Shown here one piece after another: positions 39,509-48,474 of a stretch of 64,000 nucleotides of DNA; the first letter of the stretch is position 1; every line of letters begins with the position of its first letter. Origin of the DNA: Streptomyces sp. NRRL F-5727 (GTDB lineage Bacteria; Actinomycetota; Actinomycetes; Streptomycetales; Streptomycetaceae); NCBI RefSeq assembly GCF_000719555.1, contig NZ_JOGX01000026.1, positions 1 through 64,000 of the forward strand, in the 5' to 3' direction. The notes under the pieces are model-generated. The model did no database searches. It was not told the DNA's origin and worked only from the letters and a program-made list of their open reading frames with translations. A program made the translations under genes and the position numbers.

Positions 39509-40659
39509 CGGCCCACCGCCGCGCGGCCGATGCCGGCGCCGAGCAGCGGCAGGACGCCCTCGCCGACCTCGTACGCCTCTTCCAGGTGGGGGAACCCGGA
39601 GAGGATGAACTCCGTGATGCCGAGGTCCGCGTACTCGGTGATCCGGTCGGCGACCTCACGGTGCGAACCGACCAGCGCGGTGCCGGCGCCTCCGCGCAGC
39701 AGCCCCACCCCCGCCCACACGTTCGGCCACACCTCCAGGTCGGAGGTCCGGCCGCTGTCCCGGAAGGCGGCGTGCAGGCTGCTCTGCCGGGCCTGCCCGG
39801 TGGACTGGCTGTGGGCCAAGGTGGCCTGCACCCGGGCGACGTGCTCGGGGTCGATGCCGGTCAGCAGGCGCTCGGCAGCGGCCCACGCCTGCTCGCTCGT
39901 GTCGCGGGCGACGACGTGGAACCGGATCCCGAACCGCGGCGCCCTGCGACCGGCGTCGGCGGCCAGGGCGCGGATGCGGTCCAGCTTGGCGGCGACGTCG
40001 GCGGGCGGTTCGCCCCACGTGAGGTAGACGTCCGCGTGCCGGGCGGCGACGGGGGCGGCTTCGGCGGAGGAGCCGCCGAAGTACACGCCGGGCAGCGGGC
40101 CAGGGGGCGAGAAGACGGTGGCTCCCCGTACGTCGTAGTGCGTGCCGGTGAAGTCGAACGGCTTGCCGGACAGGGCGCCGCGCAGAACGGTCAGCCACTC
40201 GTCGGTGCGGGTGTAGCGGGCGGCCTTGTCGAGGTGGTCGCCGAAGCGGGCCTGCTCGGCCGCATCGCCGCCGGTCACGACGTTCAGCAGCAGCCGGCCC
40301 CGGGTCTGCCGCTGGAACGTCGCGGCCATCTGCGCGGCGAGCGTCGGGGATATCGAGTCCGGGCGCTGCGCGACCAGGAACTTCAGGCGCTCGGTGGCCT
40401 GGGCGAGGGCGGCGCAGGTGACCCACGGGTCCTCGTTGAACGTGCCGGCGGGGGTGAGGATCGCGTCAAACCCCATGTGCTCGGCGGCCTGCGCGATCTG
40501 GGCCATGTAGCGCAGGTCGGGGGCGCGGTGCCGGTCGGCACCCGGGGCGGTGCCGGTGGTCGTGTCGTGGCCGGGCCCGTGGACGCCGCGCATCCCGGTG
40601 GTCAGGGTGCGGCCGTCGCTGCCGGTCGGCAGGAACCAGTGGAACTGCAAGCGGGTCAA
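39505..40659 (-). CDS. LLM-class FMN-dependent monooxygenase (SsuD-like)
   Basis: 384 aa. SsuD/alkanesulfonate monooxygenase pattern: LQFHWFLPTGSDGR at the start, AEHMGFDAILTP, FLVAQRPDSISPTLAAQMAA, LNVVTGGD and VYFGGSS. TTG 40659 with GGAGA upstream. It needs a flavin reductase from elsewhere. Substrates of the family include sulfonates, but also amines and other carbon chains in secondary metabolism. Confidence 0.8.
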   Translation of the reverse strand: MTRLQFHWFLPTGSDGRTLTTGMRGVHGPGHDTTTGTAPGADRHRAPDLRYMAQIAQAAEHMGFDAILTPAGTFNEDPWVTCAALAQATERLKFLVAQRPDSISPTLAAQMAATFQRQTRGRLLLNVVTGGDAAEQARFGDHLDKAARYTRTDEWLTVLRGALSGKPFDFTGTHYDVRGATVFSPPGPLPGVYFGGSSAEAAPVAARHADVYLTWGEPPADVAAKLDRIRALAADAGRRAPRFGIRFHVVARDTSEQAWAAAERLLTGIDPEHVARVQATLAHSQSTGQARQSSLHAAFRDSGRTSDLEVWPNVWAGVGLLRGGAGTALVGSHREVADRITEYADLGITEFILSGFPHLEEAYEVGEGVLPLLGAGIGRAAVGR

Positions 40660-40675
40660 GTCGGTCTCCTGGGAT

Positions 40676-41710
40676 TCAGCCGGAGGTGAAGTCGCCAGCC
40701 GCGCGGGCGGACAGGCGGGCGAGCAGCGGCCCGGGGACGGGGATGGTGCCCTTCTCGCGGGCGGCGGCTTCGAGGGCGCGGCCCTGGTCGCCGGGCACGC
40801 GCCACGTGCCGTCGGCCGTCGCCGCGTCCCGCAGCCGGTCGGCGAGGCGCGTGTTCGCGACGGCCGCGTCCTTGTCGGGGGCGGCGAAGGCGGGGTCGAG
40901 GGCGAGGAAGGCGTATCCGGTGGTCCAGGTGGAGTCGACGTCGTCTCCCATGGGGAAGCCGAACACGGAGCCGGTCAGAGCCTGCACGAGCAGGGACAGG
41001 GCGAGGCCGCGGTGGTCGCCGAAGACGATCGCGGAGGACGCGGCGTGGGGGTCGCGGGTGGCACGGCCGCCGGCGTCGACGAAGCACCCTTCGGGCAGAG
41101 GCCGGCCCGAGCGGCGGTGCTCCCACAGCACGCCCATCGGCGCCAGCGTGGTGCCCATGTCCGCGCTCAGGGGCTCGCCGAGGGTGGGCAGGGCGAAGGA
41201 GAGGGGGTTGACGCCGAGGACGGGGGTGGCGCCGCCGGCCGGGACGGCTTCGGCCCGGGAGGTGTTGGCGGCGATGCCGACCAGGCCCTGTGCGGCGATA
41301 GCCTCGGTGAACGTGGACAGGACGCCGTAGCGCTGGGAGTTGATGACCCCGACCAGACCGACGCCGAGACGACGGGCCCGCTCGATGGCCGCAGTGGTCG
41401 CGAAACCGGCGCTGAGCGGTCCGATCTCACGGTGCGCGTCGACGACGGCGAACGCCCCGCGCTCGCGGACGATCTCGGGCGGGGCCTGCCGCTCGGGGAA
41501 GAACCGCGATTCGAAGGCGAACTTCGCCAGCCCGTGGGACGGTTTGCCGCGCAGTTCTCCGGTCAGGAAGTGGGCGGCCACCAGGCGGGCCGCGCTGTCG
41601 CCGACGCCCGCGGCCGTGCAGGCCCGGGCCATCAGGTCCTCGACGTAGGCGATCGGCACCTGCACGTTCGCCGGTTCGGCGGCGGGCCTGCGGACGGGGG
41701 TGTGGGACAT
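40676..41710 (-). CDS. Ldh-family (malate/L-lactate/ureidoglycolate) dehydrogenase
   Basis: 344 aa. Typical of the type-2 malate/L-lactate dehydrogenase superfamily: LTGELRGKPSHGLAKF with the catalytic His, GLVGIAANTSRAEAVPAGG, VLGVNPLSFALP and DHRGLALSLLVQALTG. It reduces or oxidises a 2-oxo/2-hydroxy acid or an imine with NAD(P). The next gene is 16 nt away, so it belongs to the same operon. Confidence 0.8.
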   Translation of the reverse strand: MSHTPVRRPAAEPANVQVPIAYVEDLMARACTAAGVGDSAARLVAAHFLTGELRGKPSHGLAKFAFESRFFPERQAPPEIVRERGAFAVVDAHREIGPLSAGFATTAAIERARRLGVGLVGVINSQRYGVLSTFTEAIAAQGLVGIAANTSRAEAVPAGGATPVLGVNPLSFALPTLGEPLSADMGTTLAPMGVLWEHRRSGRPLPEGCFVDAGGRATRDPHAASSAIVFGDHRGLALSLLVQALTGSVFGFPMGDDVDSTWTTGYAFLALDPAFAAPDKDAAVANTRLADRLRDAATADGTWRVPGDQGRALEAAAREKGTIPVPGPLLARLSARAAGDFTSG

Positions 41711-41747
41711 GGTTCTCCGTTCGACGGGGCGGGAGAAGGGGAGCGGT

Positions 41748-42581
41748 TCAGGTGCGGGAGCGGTGCCAGGTCACGGCGGAGCGCAGCTGTCCCTCCCGCT
41801 CGGCGCGGCGAGCCGGAGGACAGGTGGCGACCTGCTCGGCCCGGCGCCGGACGAGCGCGGTGACGAAGGTGTCGGCGGCGTCGGTGGGGGCGGCGGCCCA
41901 GCCGGGCAGCGCCTGGCGGGCCCACGCCTCGGCGTCCGCCGCGGGGGTACCGGCGTCGATCAGCTGCGCGAGCAGGAACCCGGCGCTCAGCCACCCGGCT
42001 CCCCGGCCGGGCCATGCCCAGTCCAGCAGGACGGCACTGCCGCCTTGAACGAGGATGTTCCCCTCGTTCAGGTCGGTGTGCACGAGCCGGTCACCGGCCA
42101 GCAGACCGAGGTCCAGGCCCGCGCCGAGGTGCGCCCAGCGGTCCTCAACCCGCAGCGTGGCGGCGGCGGGGGCCGACAGGGCCGCGAGGCGTCGCAGGGT
42201 GCCGGCGGCGGCGTCGCGGTCCGCCGAGCCCGGGGACAGGTCGGCGGCCCGGCCGGGGACGTGCTCGAACAGCAGCCACCGCCAGGCGCCGGCGATGCCA
42301 TGGTGCAGCAGCTGGGGCGCGAGCGCGCGGACGGCGGGTGCGAGGCACGCCTCGGTGTCCAGAGTGGGCGCGTGGCGGTGGAACAGCGGAGTGGCCTTGA
42401 GGAACAGCCGGCGCCCGGGGACATCCAGGGACAGGCGCAGCCAGGCGGTCCTGCCCGCGGGAGCCTCGACGGCGCTGAGGACGGGTCCGGCAGCGGACTC
42501 GACGGCGGCGCGCAGCGGCTGCGGGACGCCGCCCCACACGGCAGACGCGGCGTGAGCGGGCAGGCCGGGGACGAGATTCAC
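41748..42581 (-). CDS. APH-fold phosphotransferase
   Basis: 277 aa. GTG 42581 is 6 nt after AGGAGG; a TTG one codon upstream is too close to it. Catalytic loop LVHTDLNEGNILVQG (HTD type) and metal site VLLDWAWPGRGAGW are intact, and KATPLFHRHAP holds a candidate ATP Lys. Second of the three APH-like genes in this cluster. Confidence 0.75.
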   Translation of the reverse strand: MNLVPGLPAHAASAVWGGVPQPLRAAVESAAGPVLSAVEAPAGRTAWLRLSLDVPGRRLFLKATPLFHRHAPTLDTEACLAPAVRALAPQLLHHGIAGAWRWLLFEHVPGRAADLSPGSADRDAAAGTLRRLAALSAPAAATLRVEDRWAHLGAGLDLGLLAGDRLVHTDLNEGNILVQGGSAVLLDWAWPGRGAGWLSAGFLLAQLIDAGTPAADAEAWARQALPGWAAAPTDAADTFVTALVRRRAEQVATCPPARRAEREGQLRSAVTWHRSRT

Positions 42582-42626
42582 CAAGCACCTCCTGATCCGG
42601 ATCGCTGCGAGACAGAGGAAGAAAGA

Positions 42627-42663
42627 GCGCGGACCCGAACCCGGGCGGGTGCCGGGTCCGCGC
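42627..42663 (-). terminator. Hairpin between two kinase genes
   Basis: GCGCGGACCCG and CGGGTCCGCGC form an 11-bp stem, followed on the minus strand by a pyrimidine-rich tail (CTCTTTCTTCCTCTG). It lies after the stop of the kinase gene at 42674 and may divide the cluster into two transcripts. Confidence 0.6.
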
Positions 42664-42673
42664 GCCGTGCGGA

Positions 42674-43573
42674 CTACGGCCGGGGTGCGGCCATCCGGTC
42701 CAGGACGAGGTGGCCGCGCGCCACGAGCTCATCGCGGCCCTTGGCCAGGCCGTTGCGCAGGTAGGACACGCCGAGGCGGACGGTCAGCAGACGCAGCAGG
42801 CGGTCCTCCTCGGCCGTCAGCGGCCGGCCGTAGCCCGCGAAGTACGCCTCACGCAGCTCCGGGCGGACGGACCAGACCGCGCCGCACAGCCACACGAACT
42901 CGGACGCGGCGACGCCGTGCGCGGCCATCGCGAAATCGATCAGGCCGTGATGGCCGCTGTCCTCGTCGTACAGCCAGTTCCGGGTCTCGTAGTCGCCGTG
43001 CCGGTAGACCAGCGGCAGCTGCTCGGCGAGTCCGGGAAGTTCCTTCGACGCGGCCTCGACCAGGGCGAGCCGGTCGGCGGCCAGGTACGGCGCGACCTCC
43101 TCCAGGCAGTCGGCGGCCTCCCGGGCCTTGGCCTCCATGTCGGACCGCACCGCCGCGCGGTCCGCGTCCGTACCGGGCTCGGACGCGTCGTGCCAGCGGC
43201 GCAGCAGCCGCCCGGCATCCTCGTACAGGCGCAGCTCGGCGCCGGCCTCCAGCGGCAGGTCCCGTACGACACGGCCGGGCAGCGGCGTGCTGAGGATCGC
43301 GCGCAGGCCCCGGTCGCAGGCCAGCAGCCGCGGCGCCTCCGTCTCGCCCAGGTGCGCCGCGGTGAAGGCGTATCCGGCGACCTCGCGCTCGAAGTCGAGG
43401 TCGCTGGGGCTGATCTTCACATAGGCGTCCCGGCCGGCCGCGCTCACGCGCCACACGAGGGAGGTGCTGCGCGGCCAGGAACGGTCCTCGTTCGCGTCCA
43501 GGCCGGGCAGGTGGCCGGCGACCCAGTCGCGCAGCTCGGACGGGAAGGGCTTGGTGGGCTTGGCGGTCGTCAT
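42674..43573 (-). CDS. APH-fold phosphotransferase
   Basis: 299 aa. N-lobe RDAYVKISPSDLDFEREVAG, loop YRHGDYETRNWLY and metal site GLIDFAMAAHG; all key residues are intact. It resembles the kinase at 30940 (same KISPS/KVSPS and RNWLW/RNWLY segments), so the two are probably paralogues. ATG 43573 with GGAGA about 10 nt upstream. The third kinase of this cluster. Confidence 0.75.
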   Translation of the reverse strand: MTTAKPTKPFPSELRDWVAGHLPGLDANEDRSWPRSTSLVWRVSAAGRDAYVKISPSDLDFEREVAGYAFTAAHLGETEAPRLLACDRGLRAILSTPLPGRVVRDLPLEAGAELRLYEDAGRLLRRWHDASEPGTDADRAAVRSDMEAKAREAADCLEEVAPYLAADRLALVEAASKELPGLAEQLPLVYRHGDYETRNWLYDEDSGHHGLIDFAMAAHGVAASEFVWLCGAVWSVRPELREAYFAGYGRPLTAEEDRLLRLLTVRLGVSYLRNGLAKGRDELVARGHLVLDRMAAPRP

Positions 43574-43694
43574 GAAGTGCGGTCTCCGAACGGGCGTGGA
43601 GCGGGTGGATTCGGTGGGGCCGTACACGCGGGTGTGCGGGGCGTGCGGCGGTTCCTGCCGGTTCAACGGCCGGATGCCGGGCGGGGTGCGAGGG

Positions 43695-44870
43695 TCAGAA
43701 GTAGTCGGCGAGCCACGGCTCCCGGTCGACGGTGGCGGCCAGCAGGCGAGCGAGGACGGCCTCCTCCCCGCGCAGGCCCGCCAGCGCGGCGCCGGCCGGA
43801 CTGCGGTAGCCGCTGGCGTACCAGAGCGCGAACTGCCCCATGGTCAGGGTGACGTCGGCGGTACGGCCGCGCTGCGCGCCGCCGGGAGTGAGGCGGGCGC
43901 TGCCTGCGCTGATGCTCAAGGTGTGGCGGCTGAATCCGGCGCCGTCCAGGTCGGCGAGGTCGAGCACGATCTCGTCGTCCAGGTGCCCGGGCCAGCCGCG
44001 CAGCTCGACGGCGCGGGCGGGGTCGAGGACGCGCAGCATCCACGGATGCCAGGCTCTGGCCGTCGCCGTGCCGACGCTCGGGAGGCGCTGCTGCAGCACC
44101 GGGCCGGGCGGCAGGCCGGTGCGCTCGAACATCACGGTGGCGGTGCGGCCGTGGTGCCGTCCGAGGAAGGCGAGCATCGCGTCGGCGGTCGGCGCGTCGG
44201 CGGCCCAGAACTCGTGCACGACCAGCTGCCGGCCGCCCGGGGTGCGCTGCGTCGCCGTCGCCAGGACACCGCTCGGCTCCCGCCCGTGCCCGGCGAACGC
44301 GTAGGTCTCCAGGTCCGGATGCCGCTCCTGCTGCCAGGCGCCCCACCACGCGGGGCGCTGCCACGGCCCGTTCCACCGCCCGGCCAGCCGGTCCCGCAGC
44401 TCCGCGAGCTGCGCGGTGTCGCCGTGGGTGATCTCCATCGTGTCGGCGGCGGCCTGCTTGAGGGCGGCGGTGGGCACCGTCCAGGAGAACACCTGCGCCG
44501 GGGCCTCCCAGCCCAGCCGCCGTACGTAGCCGTTGGAGGCCGTCCACAGCGTGGCGAGGACCGCGCCCTGGTCCCGCAGGGCGCGCATCCGCTCCTGAGC
44601 GAGGCGGGCGGCGAGGCGGTCGCCTCGTTCCTCCGGGGCGACGCAGCCGCAGCCCATGCTCGCGGCGGGCACCGGCCGGCCGCCGAACCACTGCGGCACG
44701 AGCATGCCCATGCCCCCGGCGACGACCCGGCCGCCGCGCAGCGCCACCCGTCGGTCCGCGTACGGCCCCAGACGGGTGACGTCGGGCACCGCCTGGCCGT
44801 ATGCGCGGCGGGCCAGAGCGTTGTACTCCTCCCACTGGGCCTCGTCGGCCGCGGTGAACTCCACGTCCAT
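43695..44870 (-). CDS. Eis-like GNAT acetyltransferase
   Basis: 391 aa, the length of Eis-type proteins. First GNAT domain with MGCGCVAPEERGDRLAARL (acetyl-CoA loop), a second GNAT-like domain (about 150-280) and a C-terminal SCP2-like domain (about 285-391) ending in DYF, as in Eis where the C-terminal carboxylate is catalytic. Eis acetylates amines of aminoglycosides and peptides. GGAGAG precedes the ATG. It could acetylate the product or a precursor, matching the PIG-L deacetylase in the same cluster. Confidence 0.75.
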   Translation of the reverse strand: MDVEFTAADEAQWEEYNALARRAYGQAVPDVTRLGPYADRRVALRGGRVVAGGMGMLVPQWFGGRPVPAASMGCGCVAPEERGDRLAARLAQERMRALRDQGAVLATLWTASNGYVRRLGWEAPAQVFSWTVPTAALKQAAADTMEITHGDTAQLAELRDRLAGRWNGPWQRPAWWGAWQQERHPDLETYAFAGHGREPSGVLATATQRTPGGRQLVVHEFWAADAPTADAMLAFLGRHHGRTATVMFERTGLPPGPVLQQRLPSVGTATARAWHPWMLRVLDPARAVELRGWPGHLDDEIVLDLADLDGAGFSRHTLSISAGSARLTPGGAQRGRTADVTLTMGQFALWYASGYRSPAGAALAGLRGEEAVLARLLAATVDREPWLADYF

Positions 44871-44888
44871 GGTGGCTCTCCTCTTCTT

Positions 44889-45437
44889 CTAGTAGCCGGT
44901 GGCGTCGCGGACGACGTCCGGGTCGGCGGGGACGAAGAAGGTGCGGGTGCCGGTGACGACCAGCTCGCCTCGCTGGTTGAACCCGTCGACCCGGCAGGTG
45001 ACGATGCCCTGGTCGGGGCGGCTGTTCGAGCGGCGGGCGGACAGGACGGTGCTGCGCGCGGACAGGGTGTCGCCGACGTGGACGGGCACCATCCACCTGA
45101 CCTCGTCCAGGGCGAGGTTGCCGGTGGTCATGCCGCTGGTCGTGCGGACCGTCATGCCGAGCACGATGCTGAGGGTGAGCATCCCGCACACCAGAACCCG
45201 CGGGTGGCCGGTGCTGTGGCAGTATTCGATGTCGGAGTGGATGGGCGCTTCGTTGCCCATCAGCGCGAGGACCTGGACGTGCTCGGCCTCGGTCACCGTC
45301 CTGGCCGGCCGGTGCTCGATGACCAGGCCGGGGACGAGGTCGTCCAGGCCCAGGCCGACGACCTCCCGGAGGCGGCCGTCCTCCACCTGGCGGAACCCGG
45401 CCGGGACGGGCAACGAGGGCTGCTGCTTCTGCATCAT
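44889..45437 (-). CDS. MaoC-family dehydratase (hot-dog fold)
   Basis: 182 aa. HVQVLALMGNEAPIHSDIEYCHSTGHPRVLVCGML contains the MaoC hydratase pattern with catalytic Asp/Asn and His. It is coupled to the CoA-ester lyase by an ATGA overlap. The pair (CitE-like lyase and MaoC hydratase) resembles mesaconyl- or beta-methylmalyl-CoA type acid pathways. Confidence 0.75.
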   Translation of the reverse strand: MMQKQQPSLPVPAGFRQVEDGRLREVVGLGLDDLVPGLVIEHRPARTVTEAEHVQVLALMGNEAPIHSDIEYCHSTGHPRVLVCGMLTLSIVLGMTVRTTSGMTTGNLALDEVRWMVPVHVGDTLSARSTVLSARRSNSRPDQGIVTCRVDGFNQRGELVVTGTRTFFVPADPDVVRDATGY

Positions 45438-46366
45438 CAGCTCACTTTCGTGACAGAGGTGGTGGTGACGGCGGGGCGGTGACCGGCTCGGCGGACGACG
45501 GCGAGGGCGGCCTCGACGAGCGGCGGCCCCACCATCACGCCGTCCGCCGTGGTGACGGCGCCACCCGCCTTCGCCGCCGAGGCGGCGGCGGCGAGCACTG
45601 CACGAGCGGCCTGCAGCTCGCGCGGGCTCGGAGCGAATGCCTGCGCAATGACGCTCAGCTGGCGCGGGTGGACCGCGACCTTGCCCGTGAAGCCCAGTTC
45701 GACCGCCTCCAGGGCGTCCCGACGCAGCCCGTCCTGGTCGTCGAGGGAGAAGAAGGGGGAGTCCACGGCAGGAATCCCGGCGGCAGCTGCCTCAGTGACG
45801 AGCTGAGCGCGCGGGTACCACATCGCCCGGGACGTGAGCTGGCATCCGGCCGCCGCCGCGTAGTCGGCCGCGCCGAAGAGCACGCCCGCCAGGCCCTGGG
45901 CGTGCACGATGCCGGGAAGTCTGACGACCCCCTGCGGGGACTCGATCAGCGCCCAGACCTTCGGCGGCGCTGGCGCCCCGCGCGTGGCCTGCACGACGGC
46001 CTTGATCTCGCGGCCCGACTCAACCTTGGGCACCACGATGAGGTCCGGCCACCGCCTCTCCTCGTCCATGGCGGCAAGGTCCCGCAGGCCCTCGGCGCCG
46101 CCCACCGCGTTGATCCGTACGCCCAGTAGCGGCCCGTCGGACCTCCGCGTCCGGGCACCGGCGAACGCCAGCACGGCCGCCCGGGCATCGGCCTTGGACC
46201 CGGCCGGCACCGAGTCCTCCAGGTCGAGCAGCACCACTTCGGCGCCGGATCCGACTGCCGTGTCGAAACGCGCGGGCGCGATACCGGGAGTCACCAGCCA
46301 GGTCGGCCCACTGGGCCTGGCGGGGACGGGCGGCGCGGAGTTCGCCTGGTCCAACGGAGACTGCAC
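45437..46366 (-). CDS. CitE/HpcH-type CoA-ester lyase
   Basis: 309 aa from GTG 46366, which has AGGAG 6 nt upstream; the ATG at 46399 lacks one. Family segments: AEVVLLDLEDSVPAGSKADAR (Mg-binding Glu/Asp strand), VRINAVGG, LIVVPKVESG, VWALIESPQGV, LFGAADYAAAAG. It cleaves or forms a C-C bond next to a CoA thioester (malyl- or citramalyl-CoA type). First gene of the minus-strand cluster, divergent from an XRE regulator. Confidence 0.8.
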   Translation of the reverse strand: MQSPLDQANSAPPVPARPSGPTWLVTPGIAPARFDTAVGSGAEVVLLDLEDSVPAGSKADARAAVLAFAGARTRRSDGPLLGVRINAVGGAEGLRDLAAMDEERRWPDLIVVPKVESGREIKAVVQATRGAPAPPKVWALIESPQGVVRLPGIVHAQGLAGVLFGAADYAAAAGCQLTSRAMWYPRAQLVTEAAAAGIPAVDSPFFSLDDQDGLRRDALEAVELGFTGKVAVHPRQLSVIAQAFAPSPRELQAARAVLAAAASAAKAGGAVTTADGVMVGPPLVEAALAVVRRAGHRPAVTTTSVTKVS

Positions 46367-46633
46367 GTCGATCTCCTCTCGAACGATCGCTCCGGTCATT
46401 GCCCGTACGGGCACGACGGACCGGAAGCAGGAACAGGGAATCGGGTAACGGCACCCGGACGACCGGGCATCGAACGGGGTCGGCATCGCGCTGCGCGCAT
46501 CGGCCGATGCTTCGAACCGCTACGGCGGTCCGGCTCGCCGAACTAGCCTAGGAAGAGCGCAATTTGAAAAAGACTCACTCCCGGTACGGGTTTGCCCTTG
46601 CGGGTACAGCCGGGGCGATCGGAAAGGACCGCC
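46367..46633. promoter_or_regulatory. Divergent promoter region between cluster and XRE gene
   Basis: 267 bp with locally AT-rich sequence (CAATTTGAAAAAGACTC near 46560) amid high GC. It should hold the promoters for the CoA-lyase operon and for the regulator. CTAGCCTAGG near 46545 is a partial inverted repeat. Confidence 0.45.
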
Positions 46634-47722
46634 ATGGGGAGCGGGGGTCGGACCGGCATCGGCGTGGTCTCGGGGTTCGTCCTTCGGATGCTGCGCGAGA
46701 GCATCCCCCTTCCGCAGACCGTTCTGGCCGAGCGTCTGGGTATCGACCTCGGTACCGTCCAGGGCTGGGAGAGCGGGCGCCGGCCGCTCGGTAACGTCCG
46801 CGCGATGGACCTGTTGCAGCTGCGCCGGACCTTGGCGCCCCTGGGCGCCGACGGATCCCTGCTCTGTTGGCTGGACGCCGCGATGGACGCCGACCGGATC
46901 CTCACCGCCGTGCTGCACCCCTCGGCAGACCCCGCCGACCACCCGCTGGCGGGCTGGGTTCAGTCCCGCGAGACGGCGCACCTGGTCGCCTGGGCGGTAC
47001 GTGGCATCATCCCGCCCGCCCTGCAGCCGCACGCCAACCGCCGGCGCCGCGGCCCGGCTCCTGCCGGCCCCCAGCTCTCGGCCGCCGACCGGGCGGACTT
47101 CTTCGCCCAGCTTCGCCGGACCGCGGAAAGCGCCGGTCGAGCAGGGGAACGAGGACTGCTCCTGCGCCGCCAGAGCCTCTACCTCGCCTCCTACGACCCC
47201 GCCCCCGACGCCGAGGACTGGGCCGAGCAGGCGCTGCGCACCATGCGCCCGGCCCTGGCACTGCGCGACTACACGCCACGGTGGATCGAGGCCCGCACCG
47301 CCGCGACGGTCGCCGCCCGCCGGGGCGACCCCGTGCCCCTGTACGACTTCGTCGACGCCCTGGCCGCCGACCAGCACAGCGAGCTCGCCAACCTCGCCTA
47401 CTGGGCCTACTGGCTGGGCTCCATGCCACCCACCCAGCCGGACGACGACTTCCTCCACCGACCGGACCCGACCGCGTGGAATCCGCCCCACCTGTTCCAG
47501 CAGCTGACCGGCTCGCTCCACGACGCACCCGGCACCGTCGACCTGTACGTGCACTCCCTCCACACCCTGCTCCGCCTCCACCCCTGGCTTCCGCTCGCCG
47601 ATCCCGCCTCCGCCCGGCACCTGAGTGACCGCGCCGTCGAACTGCTCGACGCCAGGGTCCTGTCGCCGGTATCGCGCCACGACGTCGAAGCGGTCCACTA
47701 CCGTCTCCAGCAGACGAACTGA
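46634..47722 (+). CDS. XRE-family regulator with helical C-terminal domain
   Basis: 362 aa. Helix-turn-helix at about 15-60: LRESIPLPQTVLAERLGIDLGTVQGWESGRRPL. The remaining about 290 residues are helical and TPR-like (paired helices, W and Y conserved). AAAGGA precedes ATG 46634. Divergent from the 35-46 kb cluster and likely its specific regulator. Confidence 0.75.
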   Translation: MGSGGRTGIGVVSGFVLRMLRESIPLPQTVLAERLGIDLGTVQGWESGRRPLGNVRAMDLLQLRRTLAPLGADGSLLCWLDAAMDADRILTAVLHPSADPADHPLAGWVQSRETAHLVAWAVRGIIPPALQPHANRRRRGPAPAGPQLSAADRADFFAQLRRTAESAGRAGERGLLLRRQSLYLASYDPAPDAEDWAEQALRTMRPALALRDYTPRWIEARTAATVAARRGDPVPLYDFVDALAADQHSELANLAYWAYWLGSMPPTQPDDDFLHRPDPTAWNPPHLFQQLTGSLHDAPGTVDLYVHSLHTLLRLHPWLPLADPASARHLSDRAVELLDARVLSPVSRHDVEAVHYRLQQTN

Positions 47723-47743
47723 CGCACCGCCAGGAGCCACGAC

Positions 47744-48349
47744 GTGCCCGAACCCGCACCCACCGACGCCGAGACCGCCGCAACAGCCGCCCTTCTTTTC
47801 GAGGCCGGAGCCCTGCGCAACCAGCCGCGCACCGGCTGGCCCTACGACGGCGTCCCCCTCTCCGCCACCGAGACCGTCGCCGAGCACAGCCACCGCACCA
47901 CCGTCATCGGCGTCGCACTGGCCACGATGGAAGGCGCCGACCCCGCCCGCACCGCCCTGCTGTGCACGCTCCACGACCTTCATGAGACCCGCATCGGCGA
48001 CCAGACGCCGGTCACCCGCCGCTACGTCACGACCGCCGACCCCCGGAAGGTGACAGCCGACCAAGTGGCCGGGGCCCACCCGGCCTTCGGAGACGCTGTG
48101 ACAGCGGCCGTCGAGGAGTTCGAAGCCGGGGAGACCCTCGAAGCCAGGTGTGCCCGTGACGCCGACAAACTGGACTGCCTCTATCGCGCCTTGGAGTACC
48201 GGGCGATCGGATACCGCACCGACGGCAAGATCGAAAGGTGTCACGCCGCGTTGAAGACCGACTCCGCCCGCAGCCTCGCGGACGCCGCCACCGCGATGGA
48301 ACCAGCCCAGTGGCAGCACGCGCTGCCCGGTGCACCAGCCGTTCACTGA
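47744..48349 (+). CDS. HD-domain phosphohydrolase (YfbR/HDDC2-like)
   Basis: 201 aa. HD-superfamily metal ligands: VAEHSHRTTVIG, then LHDLHETRIGD and a distal RDADKLDCLYRA. This arrangement is that of 5'-deoxynucleotidase YfbR/HDDC2. GTG 47744 with AGGAG; 21 nt after the XRE gene and likely cotranscribed. Role in context unknown; it adds to the nucleotide-handling enzymes in the region. Confidence 0.75.
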   Translation: MPEPAPTDAETAATAALLFEAGALRNQPRTGWPYDGVPLSATETVAEHSHRTTVIGVALATMEGADPARTALLCTLHDLHETRIGDQTPVTRRYVTTADPRKVTADQVAGAHPAFGDAVTAAVEEFEAGETLEARCARDADKLDCLYRALEYRAIGYRTDGKIERCHAALKTDSARSLADAATAMEPAQWQHALPGAPAVH

Positions 48350-48365
48350 GCTTCGCTGAACGGCT
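48337..48365. terminator. Hairpin at the end of the HD gene
   Basis: AGCCGTTCA and TGAACGGCT form a 9-bp stem with an 11-nt loop, overlapping the HD gene stop. It lies between convergent transcripts (HD gene plus, M14 gene minus). Confidence 0.5.
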
Positions 48366-48474
48366 GCGATACCCCCAACGCCCCTTCCCAGCAGGCGCCG
48401 GGCGAGCGCGCGCCACAGCATCCCCGGGGGTGGCAAGAGGACAAGCACGCCGATGGCCATCACGGTGCGGCGGG

